In this document: in pieces, positions 1 through 7,727 of the stretch
How the letters are laid out: each line of letters begins with the position of its first letter
Position numbering within the stretch: position 1 is the stretch's first letter
Source: Clostridia bacterium
Lineage (GTDB): Bacteria > Bacillota > Clostridia > Christensenellales > UBA3700
NCBI GenBank assembly: GCA_029061605.1
Contig: JAIDRT010000043.1
Location: forward strand, 1 to 64,000
Reading direction: 5' to 3'
Length of the DNA stretch: 64,000 nucleotides
Notes under the pieces: model-generated
Seen by the model: the letters and a program-made list of their open reading frames with translations, nothing else
Told to the model about the DNA's origin: nothing
The model's database searches: none
Translations under genes and position numbers: made by a program

Positions 1-104
1 CTCTTTTCGCAGTAGTTATAGAATTTTCTATACACAAGAGTCTTCTATACCAAAATTTGTATATTTTTTTAACATATATCAAATTTTGATTTGCGTACGA
101 AATT

Positions 105-222
105 CCAAAAAAGGTATACTTTTCCTGACCCAAAAATATTGCAAAATTATTACACGCGAAGTATAATGTAATTGAAAAAATACGCCTTTTCGCAGGCAGT
201 CAGGAAAAGTATACTTTTTTTG
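105..222. repeat. Near-perfect inverted repeat, about 25-bp arms
   Basis: Arms at 105-129 and 199-222 are reverse complements apart from one base. Both contain GTATAC next to a run of A or T and the string TCAGGAAAAG (or its complement). The spacer is about 69 bp and AT-rich. No gene is visible in 1-265. It could be a small palindromic element, a protein-binding pair or part of an RNA; the sequence does not decide. Confidence 0.5.
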
Positions 223-265
223 GAAAAGTGAAAATTTTTAATTAAAATAGTATTTTAGTTGAATA

Positions 266-303
266 AAAAATCGCAACGCTTTTATTTTTGCGTTGCGATT
301 TTT
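266..303. terminator. Rho-independent terminator of the GH3 gene
   Basis: A 14-bp perfect stem (ATCGCAACGC and complement with flanking A/T) encloses a T-rich 10-nt loop. The stem is flanked by A and T runs, so it can terminate in both directions. It lies about 50 bp past the stop codon of the minus-strand glucosidase. Confidence 0.85.
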
Positions 304-354
304 GTATTTAAGTTGGATTATTTTTAGTTCATTATATCATTTTGAAACAATATT

Positions 355-2811
355 TTAATGCGCCCTGCTTATCTTCAAACATATCATTAAAGTTCTCTTT
401 GCAGTGCGTTCCAACTCGCCTCTTGTGATTCCTTCTTTTTTATTCAATGTGGCAAGAAGTGTTCCATCACTGTTGTACTTGCCGGAAGTTCTGCTATGAT
501 TTCCGGGCATAAAGACATCAACACCCGCTCTAACTCTATATGCGTGAGTTTTAATCTTGGGGAACTCGGGACTTTTGCTTTTACGAAGCCACCAATCTGT
601 TATGACAAGTCCGTCATAGCCCCACTCATCTCTCAATACGGTTGTTGCCAAATCATAGTTATAATGCGACCAAACGCCGTTGATCTTGTTGTAACTCGTC
701 ATTATATTGCGCGGATTGCTCTCTTTGACGCATATTTCAAAGCCCTTGAGATATATCTCTCTCAACGCTCTTTGGGAAACTCGGCTGTCGTTGTAATTTC
801 TGTTGGTCTCTTGATTGTTGCAAGCAAAATGCTTAGGACAAGCGGCTCTGCCGTTTTTTTGCACACCGTTGACAAAAGCGCAAGCCATTTTACCTGACAA
901 AAACGGATCTTCAGAAAAGTATTCAAAATTGCGACCGCAAAGCGGGTTACGGTGTATGTTCATACCCGCTCCCAAAAGCACGTCTGAGCCATAATGAGCC
1001 ATTTCCTCACCAACTTTCTCATAAAGTTTTCTTATAAGATCGTCATCCCAAGTGGAAGCAAGCGCCGTTCCGCACGGAAGCAACGCTGTATACTTTGCTA
1101 TTCTTATGCCCGACGGACCGTCCGTTGTAATCACGGCAGGAACTTTTTTCTCAGCAAGCGCTGGGATTATTCCGCCGTATGCGCCAGCATTGCCTGCAAC
1201 GCCTTGCTTCGCGTTCATTCCGCCGGCGCCTCTTGTCAACGCTTCAAGTTCTTTGTCCGTCAATTGAGATATGAACGTATCTATATCTACTCTGCCGTCT
1301 TTGACGTCGTCAAAGGTATAACCTTGATCCCCCTTATAGCCTATGACGTGGGGCAGCCCCTTCAAAATACGCGCTCTCATATCGACTTTGCCGAAGGGCA
1401 CTCTTTCCGTCTCAAGTAAAACACTACCGCCTTTTTCTATAGCCTTATACCTATCAAAAGATTTTTGAACGCCACATATTTCTTGCAATTTCTTGAGCAC
1501 TTTATCTTTATCAAGATATATTTCCCCTGCCAATATATCCGTTCTGATATTGTTACCTACAAAAAATTCATACTTCCCGCTCTCAAGCACATAGCAATTT
1601 ACGTTATCCGTCACACCTGTGTCATCATAACTTGCAAAGTCGTATTCATTGAATACGATTTCCAATGTCTGGCTCTCATTTGGTTTCAATTCGTCTGTCT
1701 TTTTAAAGCCGACAAGAACTCTGGACGGTTTGCCCAACTTGCCTTGCGGACAACCGACGTACAACTGCGCCACTTCTCTGCCTGCAACCTCACCAATATT
1801 CTTGACCTCAACGAGACACTTGAATTGCCCTTCCTCCGCCACAAACTTCTTAAGTAAAATCTCAAATTGCGTATATGACAAGCCATAGCCGAACGGATAT
1901 AGGACTTTGTCTTTGGCAAAAGTCTCAAAATAACGATAGCCCACAAATATATCTTCTCTATATTCATTGAAAACCTTATTGCCAAAACAATTTGACGATG
2001 GGTAGTCTTCGTAATGCCTTGCAATCGTATCAGGCAATTTCCCGCTGGGATTGACGTCTCCGCTGAGGATATCCACAAGCGAACGTCCACTCTCCATACC
2101 GCCTTGCCAAGCAAACACAATCGCAGACAACTTATCTCCGTACTCTTCCGTCCAAGCCATATCCATCAAATTGCCGCAATCCATTATCACAACGACTTGA
2201 TTAAATGCAGAAGTCACCAAATCAAGCATATTCCGCTCTTCATCTGTAAGATAGTAACTTCCCTTTTCCAAGGTATTTTCCCTATCCTCTCCCGCCGCTC
2301 TGCCAATAACAATTATTGCCACGTCGCATTGCTTTGCGCTTTCTTCTACAACAGCCCTATCCAAAGGCATTTCAGGATAATTCATCGGCCAATGCCCCCA
2401 CCAGCCGTCAAAGGGCAAATTTTCCTTGCGAGCGCACCACTGAATATACCTATCGGCAAGCAATTTGTCCAATGAGAATTTGCCTTGCTTCTCTGCTTCT
2501 TGCATAGCCTGTAAAAAATTTATTTTATATGGAGGCTTCACGTCTCCGCCACTACCGTAACCGACGTAAAAATAATCTATCTGACATCTGCCGAATATCG
2601 CAACTTTATTATTACTTTTGAGTGGCAATACTCCGTCATTCTTTAGAAGAACGCTGCCGTCCGCGCCCGCCTGCCTTATTAAATCCGGCAATCCTGGCGT
2701 AACATATCTTTCGCCTACAGGCACGTTGCTCTCTTGACTTAACGACGCGCCGCTAAACTTATCAAATAATTTCTGTGCTTTTGATATGAGTTTATCTACA
2801 AAACTTGCCAT
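355..2811 (-). CDS. GH3 beta-glucosidase, domain-swapped, cytoplasmic
   Basis: Family 3 glycoside hydrolase, 818 aa, expected to release glucose (or xylose) from short beta-glycosides. The order of domains is permuted. The (alpha/beta)6 C-domain block comes first (SVLLKNDGVLPL near residues 52-64), then a fibronectin-III-like domain (about 320-440), and last the TIM-barrel catalytic domain (about 505-818). The catalytic part has KHFACNNQE and the nucleophile motif VITDWW, with Asp near residue 739. The same inverted order is known from Butyrivibrio and Ruminococcus beta-glucosidases. There is no signal peptide, so it probably acts on imported oligosaccharides. It stands alone between the window edge and tRNA-Val and has its own terminator. 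Substrate cannot be read from sequence. Confidence 0.9.
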   Translation of the reverse strand: MASFVDKLISKAQKLFDKFSGASLSQESNVPVGERYVTPGLPDLIRQAGADGSVLLKNDGVLPLKSNNKVAIFGRCQIDYFYVGYGSGGDVKPPYKINFLQAMQEAEKQGKFSLDKLLADRYIQWCARKENLPFDGWWGHWPMNYPEMPLDRAVVEESAKQCDVAIIVIGRAAGEDRENTLEKGSYYLTDEERNMLDLVTSAFNQVVVIMDCGNLMDMAWTEEYGDKLSAIVFAWQGGMESGRSLVDILSGDVNPSGKLPDTIARHYEDYPSSNCFGNKVFNEYREDIFVGYRYFETFAKDKVLYPFGYGLSYTQFEILLKKFVAEEGQFKCLVEVKNIGEVAGREVAQLYVGCPQGKLGKPSRVLVGFKKTDELKPNESQTLEIVFNEYDFASYDDTGVTDNVNCYVLESGKYEFFVGNNIRTDILAGEIYLDKDKVLKKLQEICGVQKSFDRYKAIEKGGSVLLETERVPFGKVDMRARILKGLPHVIGYKGDQGYTFDDVKDGRVDIDTFISQLTDKELEALTRGAGGMNAKQGVAGNAGAYGGIIPALAEKKVPAVITTDGPSGIRIAKYTALLPCGTALASTWDDDLIRKLYEKVGEEMAHYGSDVLLGAGMNIHRNPLCGRNFEYFSEDPFLSGKMACAFVNGVQKNGRAACPKHFACNNQETNRNYNDSRVSQRALREIYLKGFEICVKESNPRNIMTSYNKINGVWSHYNYDLATTVLRDEWGYDGLVITDWWLRKSKSPEFPKIKTHAYRVRAGVDVFMPGNHSRTSGKYNSDGTLLATLNKKEGITRGELERTAKRTLMICLKISRAH

Positions 2812-2897
2812 AATTTGCCCCTAATATAATATTGTATAATTATTATATATTATTAAAGTAATATTTTCAACGCCTCTTGAGCATTTTGTTCAAACAG

Positions 2898-2926
2898 TTG
2901 ACAACTCATTCTCTAGCGTGTATAAT
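2898..2926 (+). promoter_or_regulatory. Consensus sigma-A promoter of tRNA-Val
   Basis: TTGACA at 2898-2903, a 17-bp spacer and TATAAT at 2921-2926 match the consensus exactly. The tRNA begins about 30 bp past the -10 box. Confidence 0.85.
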
Positions 2927-2958
2927 GACAATACTTGCAATGCAAGAAACAAATTTAT

Positions 2959-3033
2959 GGGCAATTAACTCAGAGGGAGAGTGTCTTCTTGACGTGGAGA
3001 AAGTCATAGGTTCGAATCCTATATTGCCCACCA
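2959..3033 (+). tRNA. tRNA-Val (GAC)
   Basis: A complete 75-nt cloverleaf. The acceptor stem is GGGCAAT/ATTGCCC, the D stem ACTC/GAGT with a 7-nt loop, the anticodon stem TCTTC/GGAGA (one G-T pair) with loop TTGACGT, so the anticodon is GAC. The variable loop is 5 nt, the T stem ATAGG/CCTAT with loop TTCGAAT. The 3' CCA is encoded. It sits at the left side of an accessory segment carrying a serine recombinase, which may be the reason for the insertion here. Confidence 0.93.
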
Positions 3034-3036
3034 GTC

Positions 3037-3051
3037 GTAACCTAAAACGAA
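3037..3051. repeat. Left copy of a 15-bp inverted repeat flanking the accessory segment
   Basis: The 15 bases starting 3 nt after the tRNA CCA end are the exact reverse complement of 10468-10482. A shorter 12-bp copy (GTTTTAGGTTAC) is at 9993-10004. The left copy is part of the tRNA terminator. Possible recombination sites for the serine recombinase, or shared terminator debris. Confidence 0.4.
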
Positions 3052-3085
3052 CCACTTTTAATAAAGTGTTAAGTTTTAGGTTTTT
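3039..3085 (+). terminator. Terminator after tRNA-Val
   Basis: A two-level hairpin: AACCTAAAAC (3039-3048) pairs with GTTTTAGGTT (3073-3082), with an inner CACTTT/AAAGTG stem, followed by T-rich sequence. The outer arms overlap the inverted repeat described at 3037-3051. Confidence 0.75.
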
Positions 3086-3086
3086 C

Positions 3087-3115
3087 TTTACTCTATAATA
3101 TCATTGTGATATAAT
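3087..3115 (+). promoter_or_regulatory. Promoter and 8-bp inverted repeat ahead of the small ORF at 3147
   Basis: TTTACT (3087-3092), a 17-bp spacer and TATAAT (3110-3115). ATTGTGAT (3103-3110) and its complement ATCACAAT (3127-3134) flank the -10 and start region, a plausible operator. Confidence 0.5.
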
Positions 3116-3146
3116 ATTTCATAACTATCACAATAAAGGAGTTAAT

Positions 3147-3332
3147 ATGAAATCTGAAAGAGAATTAGCACAAGAATACGCAGAATTTGAAACAAAATTT
3201 TTAAATGCTACAAAAGATATTGCTGACGCCATACAAAAATTATCTCCTACAAATTTAGCAAAGTTTAAAAGAGAATGTAAGAGAATGCTCCCCGCAGGTT
3301 TAGCTAATTTAATTCGAGAATTAAATAGATAA
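3147..3332 (+). CDS. Small hypothetical protein, 61 aa
   Basis: I do not recognise a family. The protein is charged, mostly helical in appearance, and ends in a basic stretch (KFKRECKRM, then NLIRELNR). An AAAGGAG ribosome binding site lies 5 nt before the ATG and a promoter-like sequence lies upstream, so it is likely translated. It is the first gene after tRNA-Val and is oriented against the other genes of the accessory segment. A DNA-binding or accessory role in the mobile segment is possible but not shown. Confidence 0.6.
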   Translation: MKSERELAQEYAEFETKFLNATKDIADAIQKLSPTNLAKFKRECKRMLPAGLANLIRELNR

Positions 3333-3361
3333 TAGTGCAACGGCGGTTTATGCCGCGAAAG

Positions 3362-3498
3362 CCACTTGACGTGAGAAAGGAGTGTGTTAGGCTAAACGCC
3401 AAAGGCAAACCAAAACCCACCGAGCAAAACTCGGTGGGTTGCTGTGTTCGCCCTTATTTGCCTACTCAACGCACTCCTGCGAGGCTCACGTCAAGTGG
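3362..3498. repeat. Large nested inverted repeat / structured RNA, with internal terminator-like hairpin
   Basis: Perfect 14-bp outer arms (3362-3375 and 3485-3498, CCACTTGACGTGAG and complement) enclose matched inner arms AGGAGTG/CACTCCT and TAGGC/GCCTA. The centre holds an 11-bp hairpin (3414-3440, AACCCACCGAG/CTCGGTGGGTT). The paired blocks stay in register, so the whole 137 bp can fold as one long rod. It lies just past the stop codon of the recombinase gene. It could be a single-strand replication origin, a strong terminator or a non-coding RNA. Confidence 0.6.
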
Positions 3499-3522
3499 AA
3501 CGTGGAATAAATAGCCGTATCG

Positions 3523-5028
3523 TTATACATACAATGCTATGTCAAAATCGTATTTCAATAAATCACATCTACAAGGAACGTGAAAAGCAAAACTGACATT
3601 TTTCGAGCATAAAGAAAAGCCCCGACTATCTTTATCGGGACTTTCTTTTATTGGGCTATTGAATTGTATTTCTATCTTATCGTCATAAAGTGTTATTTGC
3701 TTTATTAGATAATTGATTAGTAGTTTTGGCTCTAACGCTAATGCTCGACTGTAAAACTCTCTTATTTGATTTTCCGTAAGTTGTACGGCTGTTTTGCTCT
3801 TTTCAATCAGTATTTGCTTATCGAGTTCGCTTTGATGAGTTTCAAGTTCTCTCATACGTTTCATTGCCGTATTCGTTGTACCGCCATTTTCAATAGCGGT
3901 CATTATATTGTTTATTGCGGTAGTAGTTTGCTTTTGCTCTTTGAGTAGCAAGTTCAAAACTATATTTTCCTTTGCTTGGCGTTCTTGCTCTTGCATTACG
4001 CCCTTAACAATATAATCAAGTGAATTAGATTTCGTTATTTGCTCTATTACATTTTCGATAACAAGGCTTTCCAACACGTCTTTCCTAACGGTAGCCTTTT
4101 TGCAATCATTGGTTTTCTTCTTACGTCCGCAACAAGTGTAATAGTATTTCTTCTCTCCGTTTCTTGCTGTACCGTTTTCGCCTATTATAGATTTACCGCA
4201 ATATCCACATTTAACTTTGTCCTTGAGTAAATATATAATTTCTTCACTACGTTTGCCGTATTTGTTGCAAAGAATTTTCTTATGCACTATTTCAAAAACT
4301 TCTTTCGATACAATTTGCGGATAGATATTGTCGAACACTTCCCCATTATAGTGATATATGCCCGAATATCTTTCATTGGCGAGTATGTTATATACCGTAT
4401 TCTTTGCAAACGGCTTACCTTTATGTAGCAAGCCTTTGCTATTTAATTCGACTAATATATCTTTCACATATACGCCTAACGAATACATTTTGTAAATCAA
4501 TCTAACGATTTCCGCTTCTTCGGGTATGATTACTGCTTTCTTGTTTACGTTCTTGTATCCATAAGGTATTTTACCGCCTGTGAGATTTCCTTTTCTTCGG
4601 CTCTCATTATTTCCACGTCGTATCTTTTGAGATAGTTCCGCTGAATAATACTCGGCGTATCCTTCTAGCATACTTTCAAATATAATGCCTTCGGGTGTAT
4701 CGGGAACAAACTCGGTTGCTGATACTACTCTAACGCCGTTGTCTTTGAGTGCTTTCTTGTGCATAGCCGTTTCGTACTTGTTACGAGAAAATCTATCAAA
4801 CTTATATACTATGACGTAATCCCATTCTTTGCGGTTGCTTTCTTTTATCATACGTTGAAAGTCTGGGCGGTTATCGTTCGTACCCGTCATTGCTCGGTCT
4901 ATGTAGGTTTTGAGTACAAGTATATCGTGCGACTTGGCGTATTCTTCGCAAACTCTCAACTGCCCGTCTATACTTTGCTCGGTTTGACTATCACTCGAAT
5001 AACGAGCGTAGATTACTGCTGTTTTCAT
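3523..5028 (-). CDS. Large serine recombinase (site-specific integrase)
   Basis: 501 aa. The N-terminal resolvase domain starts with IYARYSSDSQ, where Ser11 is the predicted nucleophile, followed by YKFDRFSRN and EGYAEYYSAEL. Then come a recombinase domain (about 150-260) and a zinc ribbon (CGYCGK ... CCGRKK ... C near residues 275-310) and a coiled-coil segment (about 340-410). This is the layout of large serine integrases that insert and excise phages and integrative elements by double-strand cleavage. The start MKTAVIYARYS follows a purine-rich site (AGGAGAAAAAG). It lies downstream of the HUH Rep gene on the same strand, separated by a 180-bp palindromic region. It is the likely mover of the 3.0-10.5 kb segment. 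Confidence 0.92.
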   Translation of the reverse strand: MKTAVIYARYSSDSQTEQSIDGQLRVCEEYAKSHDILVLKTYIDRAMTGTNDNRPDFQRMIKESNRKEWDYVIVYKFDRFSRNKYETAMHKKALKDNGVRVVSATEFVPDTPEGIIFESMLEGYAEYYSAELSQKIRRGNNESRRKGNLTGGKIPYGYKNVNKKAVIIPEEAEIVRLIYKMYSLGVYVKDILVELNSKGLLHKGKPFAKNTVYNILANERYSGIYHYNGEVFDNIYPQIVSKEVFEIVHKKILCNKYGKRSEEIIYLLKDKVKCGYCGKSIIGENGTARNGEKKYYYTCCGRKKKTNDCKKATVRKDVLESLVIENVIEQITKSNSLDYIVKGVMQEQERQAKENIVLNLLLKEQKQTTTAINNIMTAIENGGTTNTAMKRMRELETHQSELDKQILIEKSKTAVQLTENQIREFYSRALALEPKLLINYLIKQITLYDDKIEIQFNSPIKESPDKDSRGFSLCSKNVSFAFHVPCRCDLLKYDFDIALYV

Positions 5029-5043
5029 TTTTCTTTTTCTCCT

Positions 5044-5222
5044 ATTAAATTATTTATTTTGTCTTTCGATGGGAGCGATCATAAACGAAATCGTCTTTAT
5101 TGTTTTATCAATGATTTTCTTTTCTCTTGCCGGTCAAGGGGTGCCAAAGGCAATGCACTTTACCCTTGACCACAAGGACGGTTTCGTTTACGCTCCCAAA
5201 GACGAAAGACAAAATAATTTAA
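5044..5222. repeat. Imperfect 45-bp inverted repeat with inner hairpin between rep and recombinase
   Basis: Outer arms at about 5044-5094 and 5177-5222 pair over most of their length with a few short bulges (shared blocks TTTGTCTTTCG, GGGAGCG, AAACGAAA). Inside is a second stem, GGTCAAGGG (5132-5140) with CCCTTGACC (5163-5171), extended by GTGC/GCAC. The right arm overlaps the last codons of the Rep gene. Such structures serve as replication origins or as attenuators in rolling-circle elements; which applies here is open. Confidence 0.6.
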
Positions 5223-6103
5223 TTGGCTTTTGGCATTTGCCTTATTATCTCCGCACTTACTTCACCCATAAGTAAGCCGTCATCTATACAAGTAAAGTTA
5301 TCAAATAACAAGGCTTTTTTATCGTCTATACCTATCGGACAAATTATATCTTCGTCCAAAATATCACTTACCATATAAGTCGGCAATTTACCGCCAAACA
5401 CAAGTTTCTCTCCGCTTTTCTCTATGTATTTGAGCAAATACCTTACGGCTTGCGCTATCTCCCTTGAACATATCTCTTTGAAATCGTTTCGTCCAAAGTG
5501 TTTGAGAAAGTGTGTATTTTGATAAGTTATTTGCTTTCTATGGCTCTTTGTACTAAAATCGTTGATTTGTTCCAACTTGCCTATCATTTGCGGTATGTAG
5601 AAAATTCCGTGAAAATGTAAGCGGTGTTTTTCGGGTGAACGCTCCCACACGCCTATATATTTCCAACCTTTACGGCTGACAAGGTGTTTGAGAGTATTCC
5701 GCAACTTTGTCTTGAACGTTTCTTCCGTATGCTTTTCGCTATCGTAAGTAAACGTAACAAAGTAATTCCACTCTTGCAAATATATCTTTCGCCATAGGCG
5801 AACACGTCGTTTGGCAAGGTTATTTTTCTTCCGCTCTACGTTTTGCTCAATATATTCCGTTGCTTGCTCGGTCGTTGCAAACTCGCTTTGCAGTTTCTCG
5901 GCAATATACGGCTTACGCTCTCGCTTGGGGAGGCTTTGACTTTCGGCATACGCTGTATCAAACTTTGATTGCAATTCAACTTGTCTAGGTGTTGCTATCG
6001 TAGTATTTTTACGCTTACTGCCTTTGCCGTGTTTATAGTTTTCTTGCAGTATTGCAATGTAATGACTTCCGTCATAATAGACTTTTGCATTTTCAAATGG
6101 CAT
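5219..6103 (-). CDS. HUH-family rolling-circle replication initiator (Rep)
   Basis: 294 aa. Three motifs of HUH endonucleases are visible: motif 1 FVTFTYD (115-121), the metal-binding HUH motif HFH within RLHFHGIFY (163-165), and the tyrosine motif RYLLKYIEK (221-229) with Tyr222 and Tyr226. The spacing and the FHGIFYIP context resemble initiators of small ssDNA phages (Gokushovirus VP4 type) and related plasmid or integrative-element Reps. Such proteins nick one strand at a hairpin and remain linked through tyrosine. An AAGGAG site precedes the ATG. It sits 15 bp after a 46-codon gene and upstream of the integrase, so the element probably has an extrachromosomal circular stage. No capsid or relaxosome genes are seen. 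Confidence 0.8.
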   Translation of the reverse strand: MPFENAKVYYDGSHYIAILQENYKHGKGSKRKNTTIATPRQVELQSKFDTAYAESQSLPKRERKPYIAEKLQSEFATTEQATEYIEQNVERKKNNLAKRRVRLWRKIYLQEWNYFVTFTYDSEKHTEETFKTKLRNTLKHLVSRKGWKYIGVWERSPEKHRLHFHGIFYIPQMIGKLEQINDFSTKSHRKQITYQNTHFLKHFGRNDFKEICSREIAQAVRYLLKYIEKSGEKLVFGGKLPTYMVSDILDEDIICPIGIDDKKALLFDNFTCIDDGLLMGEVSAEIIRQMPKAN

Positions 6104-6118
6104 AATTATCTCCTTTAA

Positions 6119-6259
6119 TTAGTTATTATCTTGGTTTTGCTTATACAAATTCATAATGCTATTAAACAAGGTTTCAAAAAATATCAGTTGCTCGCTCTCG
6201 CTCAACGCTTGAATGCTAGGCTCTCCTATAAATTCAATAGATAACTCGGTTTTTAACAT
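6119..6259 (-). CDS. Small protein upstream of rep, 46 aa
   Basis: A short ORF (starts MLKTELSIEF, ends KQNQDNN) with AAGGAG 9 nt before the ATG, ending 15 bp ahead of the rep start codon. The position and ribosome binding site suggest a translated leader gene in the rep operon, perhaps a copy-control or accessory factor. No family recognised. The overlapping longer frame at 6234-6461 begins with GTG inside a hairpin, has no ribosome binding site and is not supported. Confidence 0.55.
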   Translation of the reverse strand: MLKTELSIEFIGEPSIQALSESEQLIFFETLFNSIMNLYKQNQDNN

Positions 6260-6430
6260 TTTCAAAATCTCCTTGTTTGTTGTGAGATAAGTCTAGCAAG
6301 TATTCGGGAAGAATGTTAGAAACTAACTTGTACTTTTCCCCGTAAAAAACCGAACAAACCAAATCTAAACCTAATCTCAAACCAATCAAACTTGTAAAGA
6401 CAAGTACAAAAAAATGTGGCAACGTAAAAA

Positions 6431-6474
6431 AAAATCGGGGTTTCGTGGAAAGCCTGCGCACGAACCCCGATTTT
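6431..6474. terminator. Terminator-like hairpin upstream of the rep operon
   Basis: Arms AAAATCGGGG plus TCGTG pair with CACGAACCCCGATTTT around a 12-nt loop. A and T runs flank both sides. It separates the rep operon from the hairpin at 6522-6583 and from the R-M operon. Confidence 0.6.
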
Positions 6475-6521
6475 AAGTTGCCACTCTCGGTTGTGTAATT
6501 TATTTAGTTGTGTCTAGTCGT

Positions 6522-6583
6522 TGTGGCGGGTGCTTGACGGCGAGCGTAAGCGAAGCCGCTTGTTATATCAAGCACCCGCCACA
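6522..6583. repeat. 16-bp perfect hairpin, candidate nick site/origin of the element
   Basis: TGTGGCGGGTGCTTGA (6522-6537) is perfectly complementary to 6568-6583. The 30-nt loop has an inner CGGC/GCCG stem. It is GC-rich in an AT-rich neighbourhood, has no T tail and lies just upstream of the HUH rep operon, the usual place of a double-strand origin. Calling it an origin is inference. Confidence 0.5.
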
Positions 6584-6642
6584 GTGCCATTTAATAAAAT
6601 GAGAATTATCAGACTATGGCAAAATTTCTATATAATTTTTAT

Positions 6643-7722
6643 TTAGGCAGTTAATACTATTGGTTGACTAAAATCCAATAATGCTTGAGTCGGATTAATT
6701 GCCATTTTAATTGATTCAATTATGGCAAATTCAACCAAATCATTTTCATAGATTGTTGTTTTATTTTGTATCACTGTGAATAAATCACGTGTATTAGAAC
6801 ATATCTTTAAACAATGTTTGCCATTTTCATCTTTATAAACTCGATAAATACAATACTTATTAAGTTCCGACATAGCAAAACCTATCTCTTGACTACTAAA
6901 AACCATTTTTTGAGAAAATTGATAATTAGTTGTTTTCACATCTAAGTAAATAATTTCACCTTGTAGTGTTTCAAAGAAGAAATCATAAGGGAGACCGCTT
7001 TCTTCTTTTTCGTTCACCCATTTATAATTTGAGATAAGACCTCTCTGCTTTTGCGTTGCGAAATATTGGTTTACGAGAAATTCTCCTTCCTTCCCTATCT
7101 TAGCAAAAATCTCTTTTGCCTTATTTACATCATAATCCCTATATTTTTTATTTGGTAATTGTTTGTCAGTTTGAGCAACAACTTCCAAATCTTGAACCAC
7201 TTTTGCTCCTGTTTTATTAACTAGATTTTCTAAGTAATTAAGTAAAGTAGAATATGCATTATCGGCGGGTGTGAGTCGATTTTTTACTCTAGCTACCAAA
7301 TTTATTCCAAGTGCTGAAATCTCATTAAACGTTTGGGATTTGTCATTAAACAAAAAGAATACTGTTTGCCCACTTTCTAATCCAAACCAAAAAAGATACC
7401 ATTTTACACTATTTTCCATAGATTTAGATTTATCTCTTATATATGTAACCACACTAATTTCATTCCTATTTCCACATCTTATCTTTGGACTTCTAAATGA
7501 ATGGTCGGGATTTTCTATTCTGTCGAAATTCAAAGATAAATAATCAATATTATTATCATAAATCATCATACTATCATCTATCGATGCGTTATTTGGCAAA
7601 AATGTTAATACATCATCAAATAAACCTATATGTGTTTGATGAGATGTTGTACTTCTTCCTAAATCAGCGTCAGTTAATTCCTTGTAACCTATTCTATTTT
7701 CATCGTGTAATTTGAAAAACAT
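6643..7722 (-). CDS. Type II restriction endonuclease, PD-(D/E)xK fold (DUF3883-like C-terminus)
   Basis: 359 aa, last gene of an R-M operon. The C-terminal half carries a nuclease core: GKEGEF (Glu214), PYDFFF (Asp247) and LDVKTT (Asp261, Lys263), matching the E...D...(D/E)xK pattern of PD-(D/E)xK nucleases and of DUF3883-type domains often fused to restriction enzymes. The N-terminal 200 residues show no known motif and may read the target sequence. A GAGGTAG ribosome binding site precedes the ATG, and the gene begins 5 bp after the second methyltransferase. Placement after both methyltransferases lets protection be made first. The recognition site cannot be read. Confidence 0.75.
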   Translation of the reverse strand: MFFKLHDENRIGYKELTDADLGRSTTSHQTHIGLFDDVLTFLPNNASIDDSMMIYDNNIDYLSLNFDRIENPDHSFRSPKIRCGNRNEISVVTYIRDKSKSMENSVKWYLFWFGLESGQTVFFLFNDKSQTFNEISALGINLVARVKNRLTPADNAYSTLLNYLENLVNKTGAKVVQDLEVVAQTDKQLPNKKYRDYDVNKAKEIFAKIGKEGEFLVNQYFATQKQRGLISNYKWVNEKEESGLPYDFFFETLQGEIIYLDVKTTNYQFSQKMVFSSQEIGFAMSELNKYCIYRVYKDENGKHCLKICSNTRDLFTVIQNKTTIYENDLVEFAIIESIKMAINPTQALLDFSQPIVLTA

Positions 7723-7727
7723 ATAAT

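Noticed and set aside
2877..3098. 73-codon plus-strand frame across tRNA-Val
   Set aside because: It runs through the tRNA gene and its promoter, with no ribosome binding site.
6234..6461. 75-codon minus-strand frame upstream of rep
   Set aside because: Its GTG start lies inside a hairpin, it lacks a ribosome binding site and overlaps the better supported 46-codon gene in another frame.
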